Shown here piece after piece: positions 48,965 to 61,510 of a stretch of DNA of 64,000 nucleotides. The stretch covers positions 744,001 to 808,000 of the forward strand of contig NC_079879.1 of assembly GCF_029227915.1 (NCBI RefSeq), written 5' to 3'. This stretch comes from Hydractinia symbiolongicarpus (taxonomy: Eukaryota > Cnidaria > Hydrozoa > Anthoathecata > Hydractiniidae). The translations under genes and the position numbers were made by a program. Position 1 is the first letter of the stretch. The number at the start of each line of letters is the position of its first letter. A model generated the notes under the pieces. It was not told the DNA's origin. It was given only the letters and a program-made list of their open reading frames with translations, and did no database searches.

Positions 48965-51799
48965 AGAACGTTTTTTTTAATTATCTTTTCACCACTATAA
49001 CGCATGAGACTTGTAGTATTCAAAAATGTTTTCATTTTTGATGGGGCGCTGAATAGAAGAAGCTTAATCGCCGGCAAACGAAAACCCGCGATTTCCCGTA
49101 AATTCCGGACCCGGCCCGTATAGTCGAATGTATACAAAGAAAGTAAACTGGGAGTAAACTCATTTCCCGAACGATTTTTTAAATTAATTTTTTACCACTA
49201 AAACGCATAAGACTTGTAGTTTTCAAACACGATTTCATTTTTGATGAGACGCTGAATAAAAGGAGTTTAATCACCGGCAAACGAAAACTCGCGATTTCCC
49301 GTAAATCCGGGACCCGGCCCGTATAGTCAAAAGTATACAAAGAAAGTACGCAGGGAGTAAACTCATTTCCCAAACGATTCTTTAAATTATTATTTCACCA
49401 CTAAAACGCATGAGACTTGTAGTTTTCAAAAATGTTTTCATTCTTGATAAGACGCTGAAAAAAAAAAGTTTAATCGCGGGCAAACGAAAACCCGAGATTT
49501 CCCGTAAATCTGGGCTTGACCCCTATAGTCAAAAGTACACAAAGAAAGTACCCAGGCAGTAAACTCATTTTTAGAACGTTTTTTTGAATTATCTTTTCAC
49601 CACTATAACGCATGAGACTTGTAGTATTCAAAAATGTTTTCATTTTTGATGGGGCGCTGAATAGAAGAAGCTTAATCGCCGGCAAACCAAAACCCGCGAT
49701 TTCCCGTAAATCCCGGACCCGGCCCGTATAGTCGAATGTATACAAAGAAAGTAAACTGGGAGTAAACTCATTTCCCGAACGATTTTTTAAATTAATTTTT
49801 TACCACTAAAACGCATAAGACTTGTAGTTTTCAAAAACGATTTCATTTTTGATAAGACGCTGAATAAAAGGAGTTTAATCTCCGGCAAACGAAAACCTGC
49901 GATTTCCCGTAAATCCCGGACCCGGTCCGTATAGTCAAAAGTATACAAATAAAGTACGCAGGGATTAAACTCATTTCCCGAACGATTCTTTAAATTATTT
50001 TTTCACCACTAAAACGCATGAGACTTGTAGTTTTCAAAAACGATTTCATTTTTGATGAGACGCTGAATAAAAGGAGTTTAATCTCCAGCAAACGAAAACC
50101 CGCGATTTCCCGTAAATCCCGGTCCCGGCCCGTATAGTCAAAAGTATACAAATAAAAAACGCAGGGAGTAAACTCATTTACCGAACGATTCTTTAAATTA
50201 TATTTTCACCACTAAAACGCATGAGACTTGTAGTTTTCAAAAATGATTTCATTTTTGATGAGACGCTGAATAAAAGGAGTTTAATCACCGGCAAACGAAA
50301 ACTCGCGATTTCCCGTAAATCCCGGACTCGGCCCGTATAGTCAAAAGTATAAAAAGAAAGTACCCAGGGAGTAAACTCATTTCCCGAACGATTCTTTTAA
50401 TTATTTTTTCACCACTAAAACGCATGAGACTTGTAGTTTTGAAAAATGTTTTCATTCTTGATAAGACGCTGAAAAAAAAAAGTTTAATCGCGGGCAAACG
50501 AAAACCCGAGATTTCCCGTAAATCCGGGCTTGACCCCTATAGTCAAAAGTACACAAAGAAAGTACCCAGGCAGTAAACTCATTTTCGGAACGTTTTTTTG
50601 AATTATCTTTTCACCACTATAACGCATGAGACTTGTAGTATTCAAAAATGTTTTCATTTTTGATGGGACGCTGAATAGAAGAAGTTTAATCGCCGGCAAA
50701 CGAAAACCCGCGATTTCCCGTAAATCCCGGGCTTGGCCCGTATAGTCGAATGTATACAAAGAAAGTAAACTGGGAGTAAACTCATTTCCCGAACGATTTT
50801 TTAAATTAATTTTTTACCACTAAAACGCATAAGACTTGTAGTTTTCAAAAACGATTTCATTTTTGATAAGACGCTGAATAAAAGGTGTTTAATCTCCGGC
50901 AAACGAAAACCCACAATTTCCCGTAAATCCCGGACCCGGCCCGTATAGTCAAAAGTATACAAATAAAGTACGCAGGGATTAAACTCATTTCCCGAACGAT
51001 TCTTTAAATTATTTTTTCACCACTAAAACGCATGAGACTTGTAGTTTTCAAAAATGATTTCATTTTTGATGAGACGCTGAATAAAAGGAGTTTAATTGCC
51101 GGCAAACGAAAACACGCGATTTCCCGTATATCCCGGACTCGCCCGTATAGTCGAATGTATACAAAGAAAGTACCCAGGGAGTAAACTCATTTCCCAAACG
51201 ATGCTTTAAATTATTTTTTCACCACCAAAACGCATGAGACTTGTAGTTTTCAAAAATGATTTCATTTTTGATGAGACGCCGAATAAAAGGAGTTTAATCT
51301 CCGGAAAACAAAAACCCGCGATTTCCCGTAAATCCCGGACCCGGCCCGTATAGTCGAATGTATACAAAGAAAGTAAACTGGGAATAAACTCATTTCCCGA
51401 ACGATTTTTTAAATTAATTTTTTACCACTAAAACGCATAAGACTTGTAGTTTTCAAAAACAATTTCATTTTTGATGAGACGCTGAATAAAAGGAGTTTAA
51501 TCTCCAGCAAACGAAAACCCGCGATTTCCCGTAAATCCCGGTCACGGCCCGTATAGTCAAAAGTATACAAATAAAGTACGCAGGGAGTAAACTCATTTAC
51601 CGAACGATTCTTTAAATTATATTTTCACCACTAAAACGCATGAGACTTGTAGTTTTGAAAAATGATTTCATTTTTGATGAGACGCTGAATAAAAGGAGTT
51701 TAATTGCCGGCAAACAAAAACACGCGATTTCGCGTATATCCCGGACTCGCCCCGTATAGTCGAATGTATACAAAGAAAATACCCAGGGAGTAAACTCAT
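48965..51799. repeat. Satellite stretch with type B dimers and mixed monomers
   Basis: It begins with a second-half B monomer joined to type A (hybrid near 48951-48965). Complete B dimers follow at about 49430-49690 and 50450-50690 (1014 bp apart). Between them are type C and A monomers including ATGGGGCGCTG and CCGGTCCCGG variants. The order resembles the 12.3-15.1 kb block, so it is a diverged relative of that HOR. No gene or foreign insertion is visible. Confidence 0.75.
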
Positions 51800-54700
51800 T
51801 TCCCAAACGATGTTTTAAATTATTTTTTCACCACTAAAACGCATGAGACTTGTAGTTTTCAAAAATGATTTCATTTTTGATCAGACGCCGAATAAAAGGA
51901 GTTTAATCTCCGGCAAACAAAAACCCGCGATTTCCCGTAAATCCCGGCCCCGGCCCGTATAGTCTAATGTATACAAAGAAAGTACGCAGGGAGTAAACTC
52001 ATATCCCGAACGATTCTTTAAATTATTATTTCACCACTAAAACGCATGAGACTTGTAGTTTTCAAAAATGTTTTCATTCTTGATAAGACGCTGAAAAAAA
52101 AAAGTTTAATCGCGGGCAAACGAAAACCCGAGATTTCCCGTAAATCCGGGCTTGACCCCTATAGTCAAAAGTACACAAAGAAAGTACCCAGGCAGTAAAC
52201 TCATTTTTGGAACGTTTTTTTGAATTATCTTTTCACCACTATAACGCATGAGACTTGTAGTATTCAAAAATGTTTTCATTTTTGCTGGGACGCTGAATAG
52301 AAGAAGTTTAATCGCCGGCAAACGAAAACCCGCGATTTCCCGTAAATCCCGGACTCGGCCCGTATAGTCGAATGTATACAAAGAAAGTAAACTGGGAGTA
52401 AACTCATTTCCCGAACGATTTTTTAAATTAATTTTTTACCACTAAATCGCATAAGACTTGTAGTTTTCAAAAACGATTTAATTTTTGATAAGACGCTGAA
52501 TAAAATGAGTTTAATCTCCGGCAAACGAAAACCCGCGATTTCCCGTAAACCCCGGACCCGGCCCATATAGTCAAAAGTATACAAATAAAGTACGCAGGAA
52601 TTAAACTCATTTCCCGAACGATTCTTTAAATTATTTTTTCACCACTAAAACGCATGAGACTTGTAGTTTTCAAAAATGATTTCATTTTTGATGAGACGCT
52701 GAATAAAAAGAGTTTAATTGCCGGCAAACGAAAACACGCGATTTCCCGTATATCCCGGACTCGCCCGTATAGTCGAATGTATACAAAGAAAGTGCCCAGG
52801 GAGTAAACTCATTTCCCAAACGATGCTTTAAATTATTTTTTCACCACTAAAACGCATGAGACTTGTAGTTTTCAAAAATGATTTCATTTTTGATAAGACG
52901 CCGAATAAAAGGAGTTTAATCTCCGGCAAACGAAAACTTGCGATTTCCCGTAAATCCCGGACCCGGCCCGTATAGTCGAATGTATACAAAGAAAGTAAAC
53001 TGGGAGTAAACTCATTTCCCGAACGATTTTTTAAATTGATTTTTTACCACTAAAACGCATGAGACTTGTAGTTTTGAAAAATGATTTCATTTTTGATGAG
53101 ACACTGAATAAAAGGAGTTTAATCTCCAGCAAACGAAAAACCGCGATTTCCCGTAAATCCCGGACCCGGCCCGTATAGTCAAAAGTATACAAATAAAGTA
53201 CGTAGGGAGTAAACTCATTTACCGAAAGATTCTTTAAATTATATTTTCACCACTAAAACGCATGAGACTTGTAGTTTTCAAAAATGATTTCATTTTTGAT
53301 GAGACGCTGAATAAAAGGAGTTTAATCACCGGCAAACGAAAACTCGCGATTTCCCGTAAATCCCGGACTCGGCCCGTATAGTCAAAAGTATACAAAGAAA
53401 GTACCCAGGGAGTAAACTCATTTCCCAAACGATGCTTTAAATTATTTTTTCACCACTAAAACGCATGAGACTTGTAGTTTTCAAAAATGATTTCATTTTT
53501 GATGAGACGCCGAATAAAAGGAGTTTAATCTCCGGCAAACAAAAACCCGCGATTTCCCGTAAATCCCGGACCCGGCCCGTATAGTCGAATGTATACAAAG
53601 AAAGTAAACTGGGAGTAAACTCATTTCCCAAACGATGTTTTAAATTATTTTTTCACCACTAAAACGCATGAGACTTGTAGTTTTCAAAAATGATTTCATT
53701 TTTGATGAGACGCCGAATAAAAGGAGTTTAATCTCCGGCAAACAAAAACCCGCGATTTCCCATAAATCCCGGACCCGGCCCGTATAGTCGAATGTATACA
53801 AAGAAAGTACGCAGGGAGTAAACTCATTTCCCGAACGATTCTTTAAATTATTATTTCACCACTAAAACGCATGAGACTTGTAGTTTTCAAAAATGTTTTC
53901 ATTCTTGATAAAGCGCTGAAAAAAAAAGTTTAATCGCGGGCAAACGAAAACCCGAGATTTCCCGTAAATCCGGGCTTGACCCCTATAGTCAAAAGTACAC
54001 AAAGAAAGTACATAGGCAGTAAACGCATTTTTGGAACGTTTTTTTGAATTATCTTTTCACCACTATAACGCATGAGACTTGTAGTATTCAAAAATGTTTT
54101 CATTTTTGATGGGACGCTGAATAGAAGAAGTTTAATCGCCGGCAAACGAAAACCCGCGATTTCCCGTAAATCCCGGACCCGGCCCGTATAGTCGAATGTA
54201 TAGAAAGAAAGTAAACTGGGAGTAAACTCATTTCCCAAACGATTTTTTAAATTAATTTTTTACCACTAAATCGCATAAGACTTGTAGTTTTCAAAAACGA
54301 TTTCATTTTTGATAAGACGCTAAATAAAAGGAGTTTAATCTCCGGCAAACGAAAACCCGCGATTTCCCGTAAATCCCGGACCCGGCCCGTATAGTCAAAA
54401 GTATACAAATAAAGTACGCAGGGATTAAACTCATTTCCCGAACGATTCTTTAAATTATTTTTTCACCACTAAAACGCATGAGACTTGTAGTTTTCAAAAA
54501 TGATTTCATTTTTGATGAGACGCTGAATAAAAGGAGTTTAATTGCCGGCAAACGAAAACACGCGATTTCCCGTATATCCCGGACTCGCCCGTATAGTCGA
54601 ATGTATACAAAGAAAGTACCCAGGGAGTAAACTCATTTCCCAAACGCTGCTTTAAATTATTTTTTCACCACTAAAACGCATGAGACTTGTAGTTTTCAAA

Positions 54701-55450
54701 AATGATTTAATTTTTGATGAGACGCCGAATAAAAGGAGTTTAATCTCCGGCAAACAAAAACCCGCGATTTCCCGTAAATCCCGGACCCGGCCCGTATAGT
54801 CGAATGTATACAAAGAAAGTAAACTGGGAGTAAACTCATTTCCCGAACGATTTTTTAAATTAATTTTTTACCACTAAAACGCATGAGACTTGTAGTTTTG
54901 AAAAATGATTTCATTTTTGATGAGACGCTGAATAAAAGGAGTTTAATCTCCAGCAAACGAAAACCCGCGATTTCCCGTAAATCCCGGACCCGGCCCGTAT
55001 AGTCAAAAGTATACAAATAAAGTACGTAGGGAGTAAACTCATTTCCCGAACGATTCTTTAAATTATATTTTCACCACTAAAACGCATGAGACTTGTAGTT
55101 TTCAAAAATGATTTCATTTTTGATGAGACGCTGAATAAAAGGAGTTTAATCACCGGCAAACGAAAACTCGCGATTTCCCGTAAATCCCGGACTCGGCCCG
55201 TATAGTCAAAAGTATACAAAGAAAGTACCCAGGGAGTAAACTCATTTCCCAAACGATGCTTTAAAATATTTTTTCACCACTAAAACGCATGAGACTTGTA
55301 GTTTTCAAAAATGATTTCATTTTTGATGAGACGCCGAATAAAAGGAGTTTAATCTCCGGCAAACAAAAACCCGCGATTTCCCGTAAATCCCGGCCCCGGC
55401 CCGTATAGTCGAATGTATACAAAGAAAGTAAACTGGGAGTAAACTCATTT
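51800..55450. repeat. 9-monomer HOR, two tandem copies (1824 bp)
   Basis: Copies are about 51800-53623 and 53624-55450. Shared private variants at offset 1823-1824 include ACTAAATCGCATAAG (52441/54264), TACGTAGGGAG (53199/55023) and a B dimer (52070/53900). Left and right of these limits the copies no longer agree. The stretch 55451-55812 holds ordinary C and A monomers up to the SINE insertion. Confidence 0.82.
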
Positions 55451-55821
55451 CCCGAACGATTTTTTAAATTAATTTTTTACCACTAAAACGCATAAGACTT
55501 GTAGTTTTCAAAAACGATTTCATTTTTGATGAGACGCTGAATAAAAGGAGTTTAATCTCCAGCAAACGAAAACCCGCGATTTCCCGTAAATCTCGGACCC
55601 GGCCCGTATAGTCAAAAGTATACAAATAAAGTACGCAGGGAGTAAACTCATTTACCGAACGATTCTTTAAATTATATTTTCACCACTAAAACGCATGAGA
55701 CTTGTAGTTTTGAAAAATGATTTCATTTTTGATGAGACGCTGAATAAAAGGAGTTTAATCACCGGCAAACGAAAACTCGCGATTTCCCGTAAATCCGGGA
55801 CCCGGCCCGTATGTGGCGCCG

Positions 55822-55875
55822 TGGATTAGTGGTTATAGCTTTCGTACTCTGTGCGGGAGACCGGGGTTCGATTCC
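55822..55875 (+). promoter_or_regulatory. Pol III internal promoter (A and B boxes) of the SINE
   Basis: TGGATTAGTGG at 55822-55832 fits the A box except for one position, and GGTTCGATTCC at 55865-55875 is a perfect B box. Their spacing matches tRNA genes. A 6-bp acceptor stem survives, but the T stem has mismatches and the body follows directly, so this is a tRNA-derived promoter and not a functional tRNA gene. Confidence 0.85.
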
Positions 55876-56151
55876 TCTTGACGGCGATTCAACATGGGCG
55901 AGTGAATGTTACCATAGCCCCGGGTTAACCCAAGCCATGTGAGGGAAATTGGGGAGATGGCACACTGTGTGAGCTGTTGGATGTTGCCGGGAGTTGTCTA
56001 GTAGAGCGTGGGCCCTACTAATTGGGTCTGCGTAGCTCAAAATGAGCATTAAATACTCTAGGACTCTCCATCTAAGCCATGGCCCCTCCTGGAAATAATA
56101 GACAGGATATATCCCTCGATATTTGTGAGGCTAGCCATGTAAAATATGCAC

Positions 56152-56173
56152 ATCTATCTATCTATCTATCTAT
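56152..56173 (+). repeat. ATCT microsatellite tail of the SINE
   Basis: Five and a half ATCT units end the SINE and abut the satellite. It is a typical simple-repeat SINE tail. The LINE in this window ends in AAT repeats, so the tails do not match. Confidence 0.9.
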
Positions 56174-56234
56174 AGTCAAAAGTATACAAAGAAAGTACGC
56201 AGGGAGTAAACTCATTTCCCGAACGATTCTTTAA

Positions 56235-59077
56235 ATTATTTTTTCACCACTAAAACGCATGAGACTTGTAGTTTTCAAAAATGATTTCATTTTTGATGAG
56301 ACGCTGAATAAAAGGAGTTTAATCACCGGCAAACGAAAACTCGCGATTTCCCGTAAATCCCGGACTCGGCTCGTATAGTCAAAAGTATACAAAGAAAGTA
56401 CCCAGGGAGTAAACTCATTTCCCAAACGATTCTTTAAATTATTATTTCACCACTAAAACGCATAAGACTTGTAGTTTTCAAAAATGTTTTCATTCTTGAT
56501 AAGACGCTGAAAAAAAAAGTTTAATCGCGGGCAAACGAAAACCCGAGATTTCCCGTAAATCCGGGCTTGACCCCTATAGTCAAAAGTACACAAAGAAAGT
56601 ACCCAGGCAGTAAACTCATTTTTGGAACGTTTTTTTGAAGTATCTTTTCACCACTATAACGCATGAGACTTGTAGTATTCAAAAATGTTTTCATTTTTGA
56701 TGGGACGCTGAATAGAAGAAGTTTAATCGCCGGCAAACGAAAACCCGCGATTTCCCGTAAATCCCGGACCCGGCCCGTATAGTCGAATGTATACAAAGAA
56801 AGTAAACTGGGAGTAAACTCATTTCCCGAACGATTTTTTAAATTAATTTTTTACCACTAAAACGCATAAGACTTGTAGTTTTCAAAAACGATTTCATTTT
56901 TGATAAGACGCTGAATAAAAGGAGTTTAATCTCCGGCAAACGAAAACCCGCGATTTCCCGTAAATCCCGAACCCGGCCCGTATAGTCGAATGTATACAAA
57001 GAAAGTAAACTGGGAGTAAACTCATTTCCCGAACGATTTTTTAAATTAATTTTTTACCACTAAAACGCATAAGACTTGTAGTTTTCAAAAACGATTTCAT
57101 TTTTGATGAGACGCTGAATAAAAGGAGTTTAATCTCCAGCAAACGAAAACCCGCGATTTCCCGTAAATCCCGGACCCGGCCCGTATAGTCAAAAGTATAC
57201 AAATAAAGTACGCAGGGAGTAAACTCACTTACCGAACGATTCTTTAAATTATATTTTCACCACTAAAACGCATGAGACTTGTAGTTTTGAAAAATGATTT
57301 CATTTTTGATGAGACGCTGAATAAAAGGAGTTTAATCACCGGCAAACGAAAACTCGCGATTTCCCGTAAATCCGGGACCCGGCCCGTATAGTCAAAAGTA
57401 TACAAAGAAAGTACGCAGGGAGTAAACTCATTTCCCGAACGATTCTTTAAATTATTTTTTCACCACTAAAACCCATGAGATTTGTAGTTTTCAAGAATGA
57501 TTTCATTTTTAATGAGACGCTGAATAAAAGAAGTTTAATCGCCGGCAAACAAAAACCCGCGCTTTCCCGTAAATCCCGGGCTTGGCCAGTATAGTCGAAT
57601 GTATACGAAGAAAGTACCCAGAGAGTAAACTCATTTCCCGAACGATTTTTTAAATTATTTTTTCACCACTAAAACGCATGAGACTTGTAGTTTTCAAAAA
57701 TGATTTCATTTTTGATGAGACGCTGAATAAAAGGAGTTTAATCACCGGCAAACGAAAACTCGCGATTTCCCGTAAATCCCGGACTCGGCTCGTATAGTCA
57801 AAAGTATACAAAGAAAGTACCCAGGGAGTAAACTCATTTCCCAAACGATTCTTTAAATTATTATTTCACCACTAAAACGCATAAGACTTGTAGTTTTCAA
57901 AAATGTTTTCATTCTTGATAAGACGCTGAAAAAAAAAGTTTAATCGCGGGCAAACGAAAACCCGAGATTTCCCGTAAATCCGGGCTTGACCCCTATAGTC
58001 AAAAGTACACAAAGAAAGTACCCAGGCAGTAAACTCATTTTTGGAACGTTTTTTTGAAGTATCTTTTCACCACTATAACGCATGAGACTTGTAGTATTCA
58101 AAAATGTTTTCATTTTTGATGGGACGCTGAATAGAAGAAGTTTAATCGCCGGCAAACGAAAACCCGCGATTTCCCGTAAATCCCGGACCCGGCCCGTATA
58201 GTCGAATGTATACAAAGAAAGTAAACTGGGAGTAAACTCATTTCCCGAACGATTTTTTAAATTAATTTTTTACCACTAAAACGCATAAGACTTGTAGTTT
58301 TCAAAAACGATTTCATTTTTGATAAGACGCTGAATAAAAGGAGTTTAATCTCCGGCAAACGAAAACCCGCGATTTCCCGTAAATCCCGAACCCGGCCCGT
58401 ATAGTCGAATGTATACAAAGAAAGTAAACTGGGAGTAAACTCATTTCCCGAACGATTTTTTAAATTAATTTTTTACCACTAAAACGCATAAGACTTGTAG
58501 TTTTCAAAAACGATTTCATTTTTGATGAGACGCTGAATAAAAGGAGTTTAATCTCCAGCAAACGAAAACCCGCGATTTCCCGTAAATCCCGGACCCGGCC
58601 CGTATAGTCAAAAGTATACAAATAAAGTACGCAGGGAGTAAACTCACTTACCGAACGATTCTTTAAATTATATTTTCACCACTAAAACGCATGAGACTTG
58701 TAGTTTTGAAAAATGATTTCATTTTTGATGAGACGCTGAATAAAAGGAGTTTAATCACCGGCAAACGAAAACTCGCGATTTCCCGTAAATCCGGGACCCG
58801 GCCCGTATAGTCAAAAGTATACAAAGAAAGTACGCAGGGAGTAAACTCATTTCCCGAACGATTCTTTAAATTATTTTTTCACCACTAAAACCCATGAGAT
58901 TTGTAGTTTTCAAAAATGATTTCATTTTTAATGAGACGCTGAATAAAAGAAGTTTAATCGCCGGCAAACAAAAACCCGCGCTTTCCCGTAAATCCCGGGC
59001 TTGGCCAGTATAGTCGAATGTATACGAAGAAAGTACCCAGAGAGTAAACTCATTTCCCGAACGATTTTTTAAATTAT
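56235..59077. repeat. 7-monomer HOR, two tandem copies (1419 bp)
   Basis: Copies are about 56235-57653 and 57654-59077. Shared variants at offset 1419: CGGCTCGTATAG (56366/57785), the B dimer with TTTTTTTGAAGTATC (56631/58050), CCCGAACCCGG (56967/58386), AACTCACTTACCG (57224/58643), AACCCATGAGATTTG (57470/58889) and GCGCTTTCCCG (57558/58977). The first copy contains the SINE-free form of the target at 57389/57390. Confidence 0.88.
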
Positions 59078-59524
59078 TTTTTCACCACTAAAACGCATGA
59101 GACTTGTAGTTTTCAAGAATGATTTCATTTTTGATGAGACGCTGAATAAAAGGAGTTTAATCGCCGGCAAACGAAAACCCACGATTTCCCGTAAATCCCG
59201 GACTCAGCCGGTGTAGTCAAAAGTATACAAAGAAAGTACGCAGGGAGTAAACTCATTTCCCGAACGATTCTTTAAATTTTTTTTCACCACTAAAACGCAT
59301 GAGACTTGTAGTTTTCAAAAATGTTTTCATTTTTGATGAGACGCTGAATAAAAGAAGTTAAATCGCCGGCAATCGAAAACCCGCGATTTCCTGTAAATCC
59401 CGGGCCTGGCCCGTATAGTCGAATGTATACAAAGAAAGTAAACTGGAAGTAAACTCATTTCCCGAACGATTTTTTAAATTAATTTTTTACCACTAAAACG
59501 CATAAGACTTGTAGTTTTCAAAAA

Positions 59525-61510
59525 CGATTTCATTTTTGATGAGACGCTGAATAAAAGGAGTTTAATTGCCGGCAAACGAAAACACGCGATTTCCCGTATA
59601 TCCCGGACTCGCCCCGTATAGTCGAATGTATACAAAGAAAGTACCCAGGGAGTAAACTCATTTCCCAAACGATGCTTTAAATTATTTTTTCACCACTAAA
59701 ACGCATGAGACTTGTAGTTTTCAAAAATGATTTCATTTTTGATGAGACGCTGAATAAAAGGAGTTTAATTGCCGGCAAACAAAAACACGCGATTTCGCGT
59801 ATATCCCGGACTCGCCCCGTATAGTCGAATGTATACAAAGAAAATACCCAGGGAGTAAACTCATTTCCTAAACGATGTTTTATATTATTTTTTCACCACT
59901 AAAACGCATGAGACTTGTAGTTTTCAAAAATGATTTCATTTTTGATGAGACGCCGAATAAAAGGATTTTAATCTCCGGCAAACAAAAACCCGCGATTTCC
60001 CGTAAATCCCGGACCCGGCCCGTATAGTCCAATGTATACAAAGAAAGTAAACTGGGAGTAAACTAATTTCCCGAACGATTTTTTAAATTAATTTTTTACC
60101 ACTAAAACGCATTAGACTTGTAGTTTTCAAAAACGATTTCATTTTTGATGAGACGCTGAGTAAAAGGAGTTTAATCTCCGGCAAACGAAAACCCGCGATT
60201 TCCCGTAAATCCCGGACCCGGCCCGTATGGTCAAAAGTATACAAATAAAGTACGCAGGGAGTAAACTCATTTCCCGAACGATTCTTTAAATTATTTTTTC
60301 ACCACTATAACGCATGAGACTTGTAGTATTCAAAAATGTTTTCATTTTTAATGGGACGCTGAATAGAAGAAGTTTAATCGCCGGCAAACGAAAACCCGCG
60401 ATTTCCCGTAAATCCCGGACCCGGCCCGTATAGTCGAACGTATACAAAGAAAGTAAACTGGAAGTAAACTCATTTCCCGAACGATTTTTTAAATTAATTT
60501 TTTACCACTAAAACGCATAAGACTTGTAGTTTTCAAAAACGATTTCATTTTTGATGAGACGCTGAATAAAAGGAGTTTAATCTCCGGCAAACGAAAACCC
60601 GCGATTTCCCGTAAATCCCGAACCCGGCCCGTATAGTCAAAAGTATACAAATAAAGTACGCAGGGATTAAACTCATTTCCCGAACGATTCTTTAAATTAT
60701 TTTTTCACCACTAAAACGCATGAGACTTGTAGTTTTCAAAAATGATTTCATTTTTGATGAGACGCTGAATAAAAGGAGTTTAATTGCCGGCAAACGAAAA
60801 CACGCGATTTCCCGTATATCCCGGACTCGCCCCGTATAGTCGAATGTATACAAAGAAAGTACCCAGGGAGTAAACTCATTTCCCAAACGATGCTTTAAAT
60901 TATTTTTTCACCACTAAAACGCATGAGACTTGTAGTTTTCAAAAATGATTTCATTTTTGATGAGACGCTGAATAAAAGGAGTTTAATTGCCGGCAAACAA
61001 AAACACGCGATTTCGCGTATATCCCGGACTCGCCCCGTATAGTCGAATGTATACAAAGAAAATACCCAGGGAGTAAACTCATTTCCTAAACGATGTTTTA
61101 AATTATTTTTTCACCACTAAAACGCATGAGACTTGTAGTTTTCAAAAATGATTTCATTTTTGATGAGACGCCGAATAAAAGGATTTTAATCTCCGGCAAA
61201 CAAAAACCCGCGATTTCCCGAAAATCCCGGACCCGGCCCGTATAGTCCATTGTATACAAAGAAAGTAAACTGGGAGTAAACTAATTTCCCGAACGATTTT
61301 TTAAATTAATTTTTTACCACTAAAACGCATTAGACTTGTAGTTTTCAAAAACGATTTCATTTTTGATGAGACGCTGAGTAAAAGGAGTTTAATCTCCGGC
61401 AAACGAAAACCCGCGATTTCCCGTAAATCCCGGACCCGGCCCGTATGGTCAAAAGTATACAAATAAAGTACGCAGGGAGTAAATTCATTTCCCGAACGAT
61501 TCTTTAAATT
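59525..61510. repeat. 6-monomer HOR, one full and one partial copy (1218 bp)
   Basis: Variants repeated at offset 1218 include CATTTCCTAAACGATG (59861/61079), GGATTTTAATCTCC (59963/61181), AACTAATTTCCCG (60061/61279), CGCATTAGAC (60108/61326) and GCTGAGTAAAAGG (60155/61373). Copy 1 departs near 60290, where a type B second half (ACTATAACGC, GTAGTATTC) replaces type A. Confidence 0.85.

Larger units (their letters stand above)
37994..55812. repeat. 203-bp tandem satellite array, middle block
   Basis: The array resumes after the LINE at exactly the next base of the interrupted B monomer (AAGAAGTTTAATCGCC), in the same orientation and phase. The first 570 bp (37994-38560) hold the GCTTGACGCG and CCCGAAAGATTTT monomers seen also at about 4400-4520. 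HOR blocks at 38.56-43.02, 43.39-44.61, 45.16-48.96 and 51.80-55.45 kb are listed separately. No gene is seen. Confidence 0.98.
55813..56173 (+). mobile_element. tRNA-headed SINE insertion (361 bp)
   Basis: A single non-satellite segment is inserted between CCCGTAT and AGTCAAAAG, which are contiguous in other monomers (for example 57389/57390). The head (55813-55890) is tRNA-like: CGCCGT (55817-55822) pairs with ACGGCG (55881-55886) as an acceptor stem, with an A-box-like TGGATTAGTGG (55822-55832) and an exact B box GGTTCGATTCC (55865-55875). A body of about 260 bp with no ORF follows, then an ATCT tail (56152-56173). Any target duplication is at most TAT and cannot be told from the tail. It would be transcribed by Pol III and moved by a partner LINE. 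I cannot name the family. Confidence 0.88.

Noticed and set aside
55813-55890. Functional tRNA gene
   Set aside because: The acceptor stem and B box are tRNA-like, but the T stem has mismatches, no clean anticodon arm could be assigned, and the sequence runs into a SINE body and ATCT tail.
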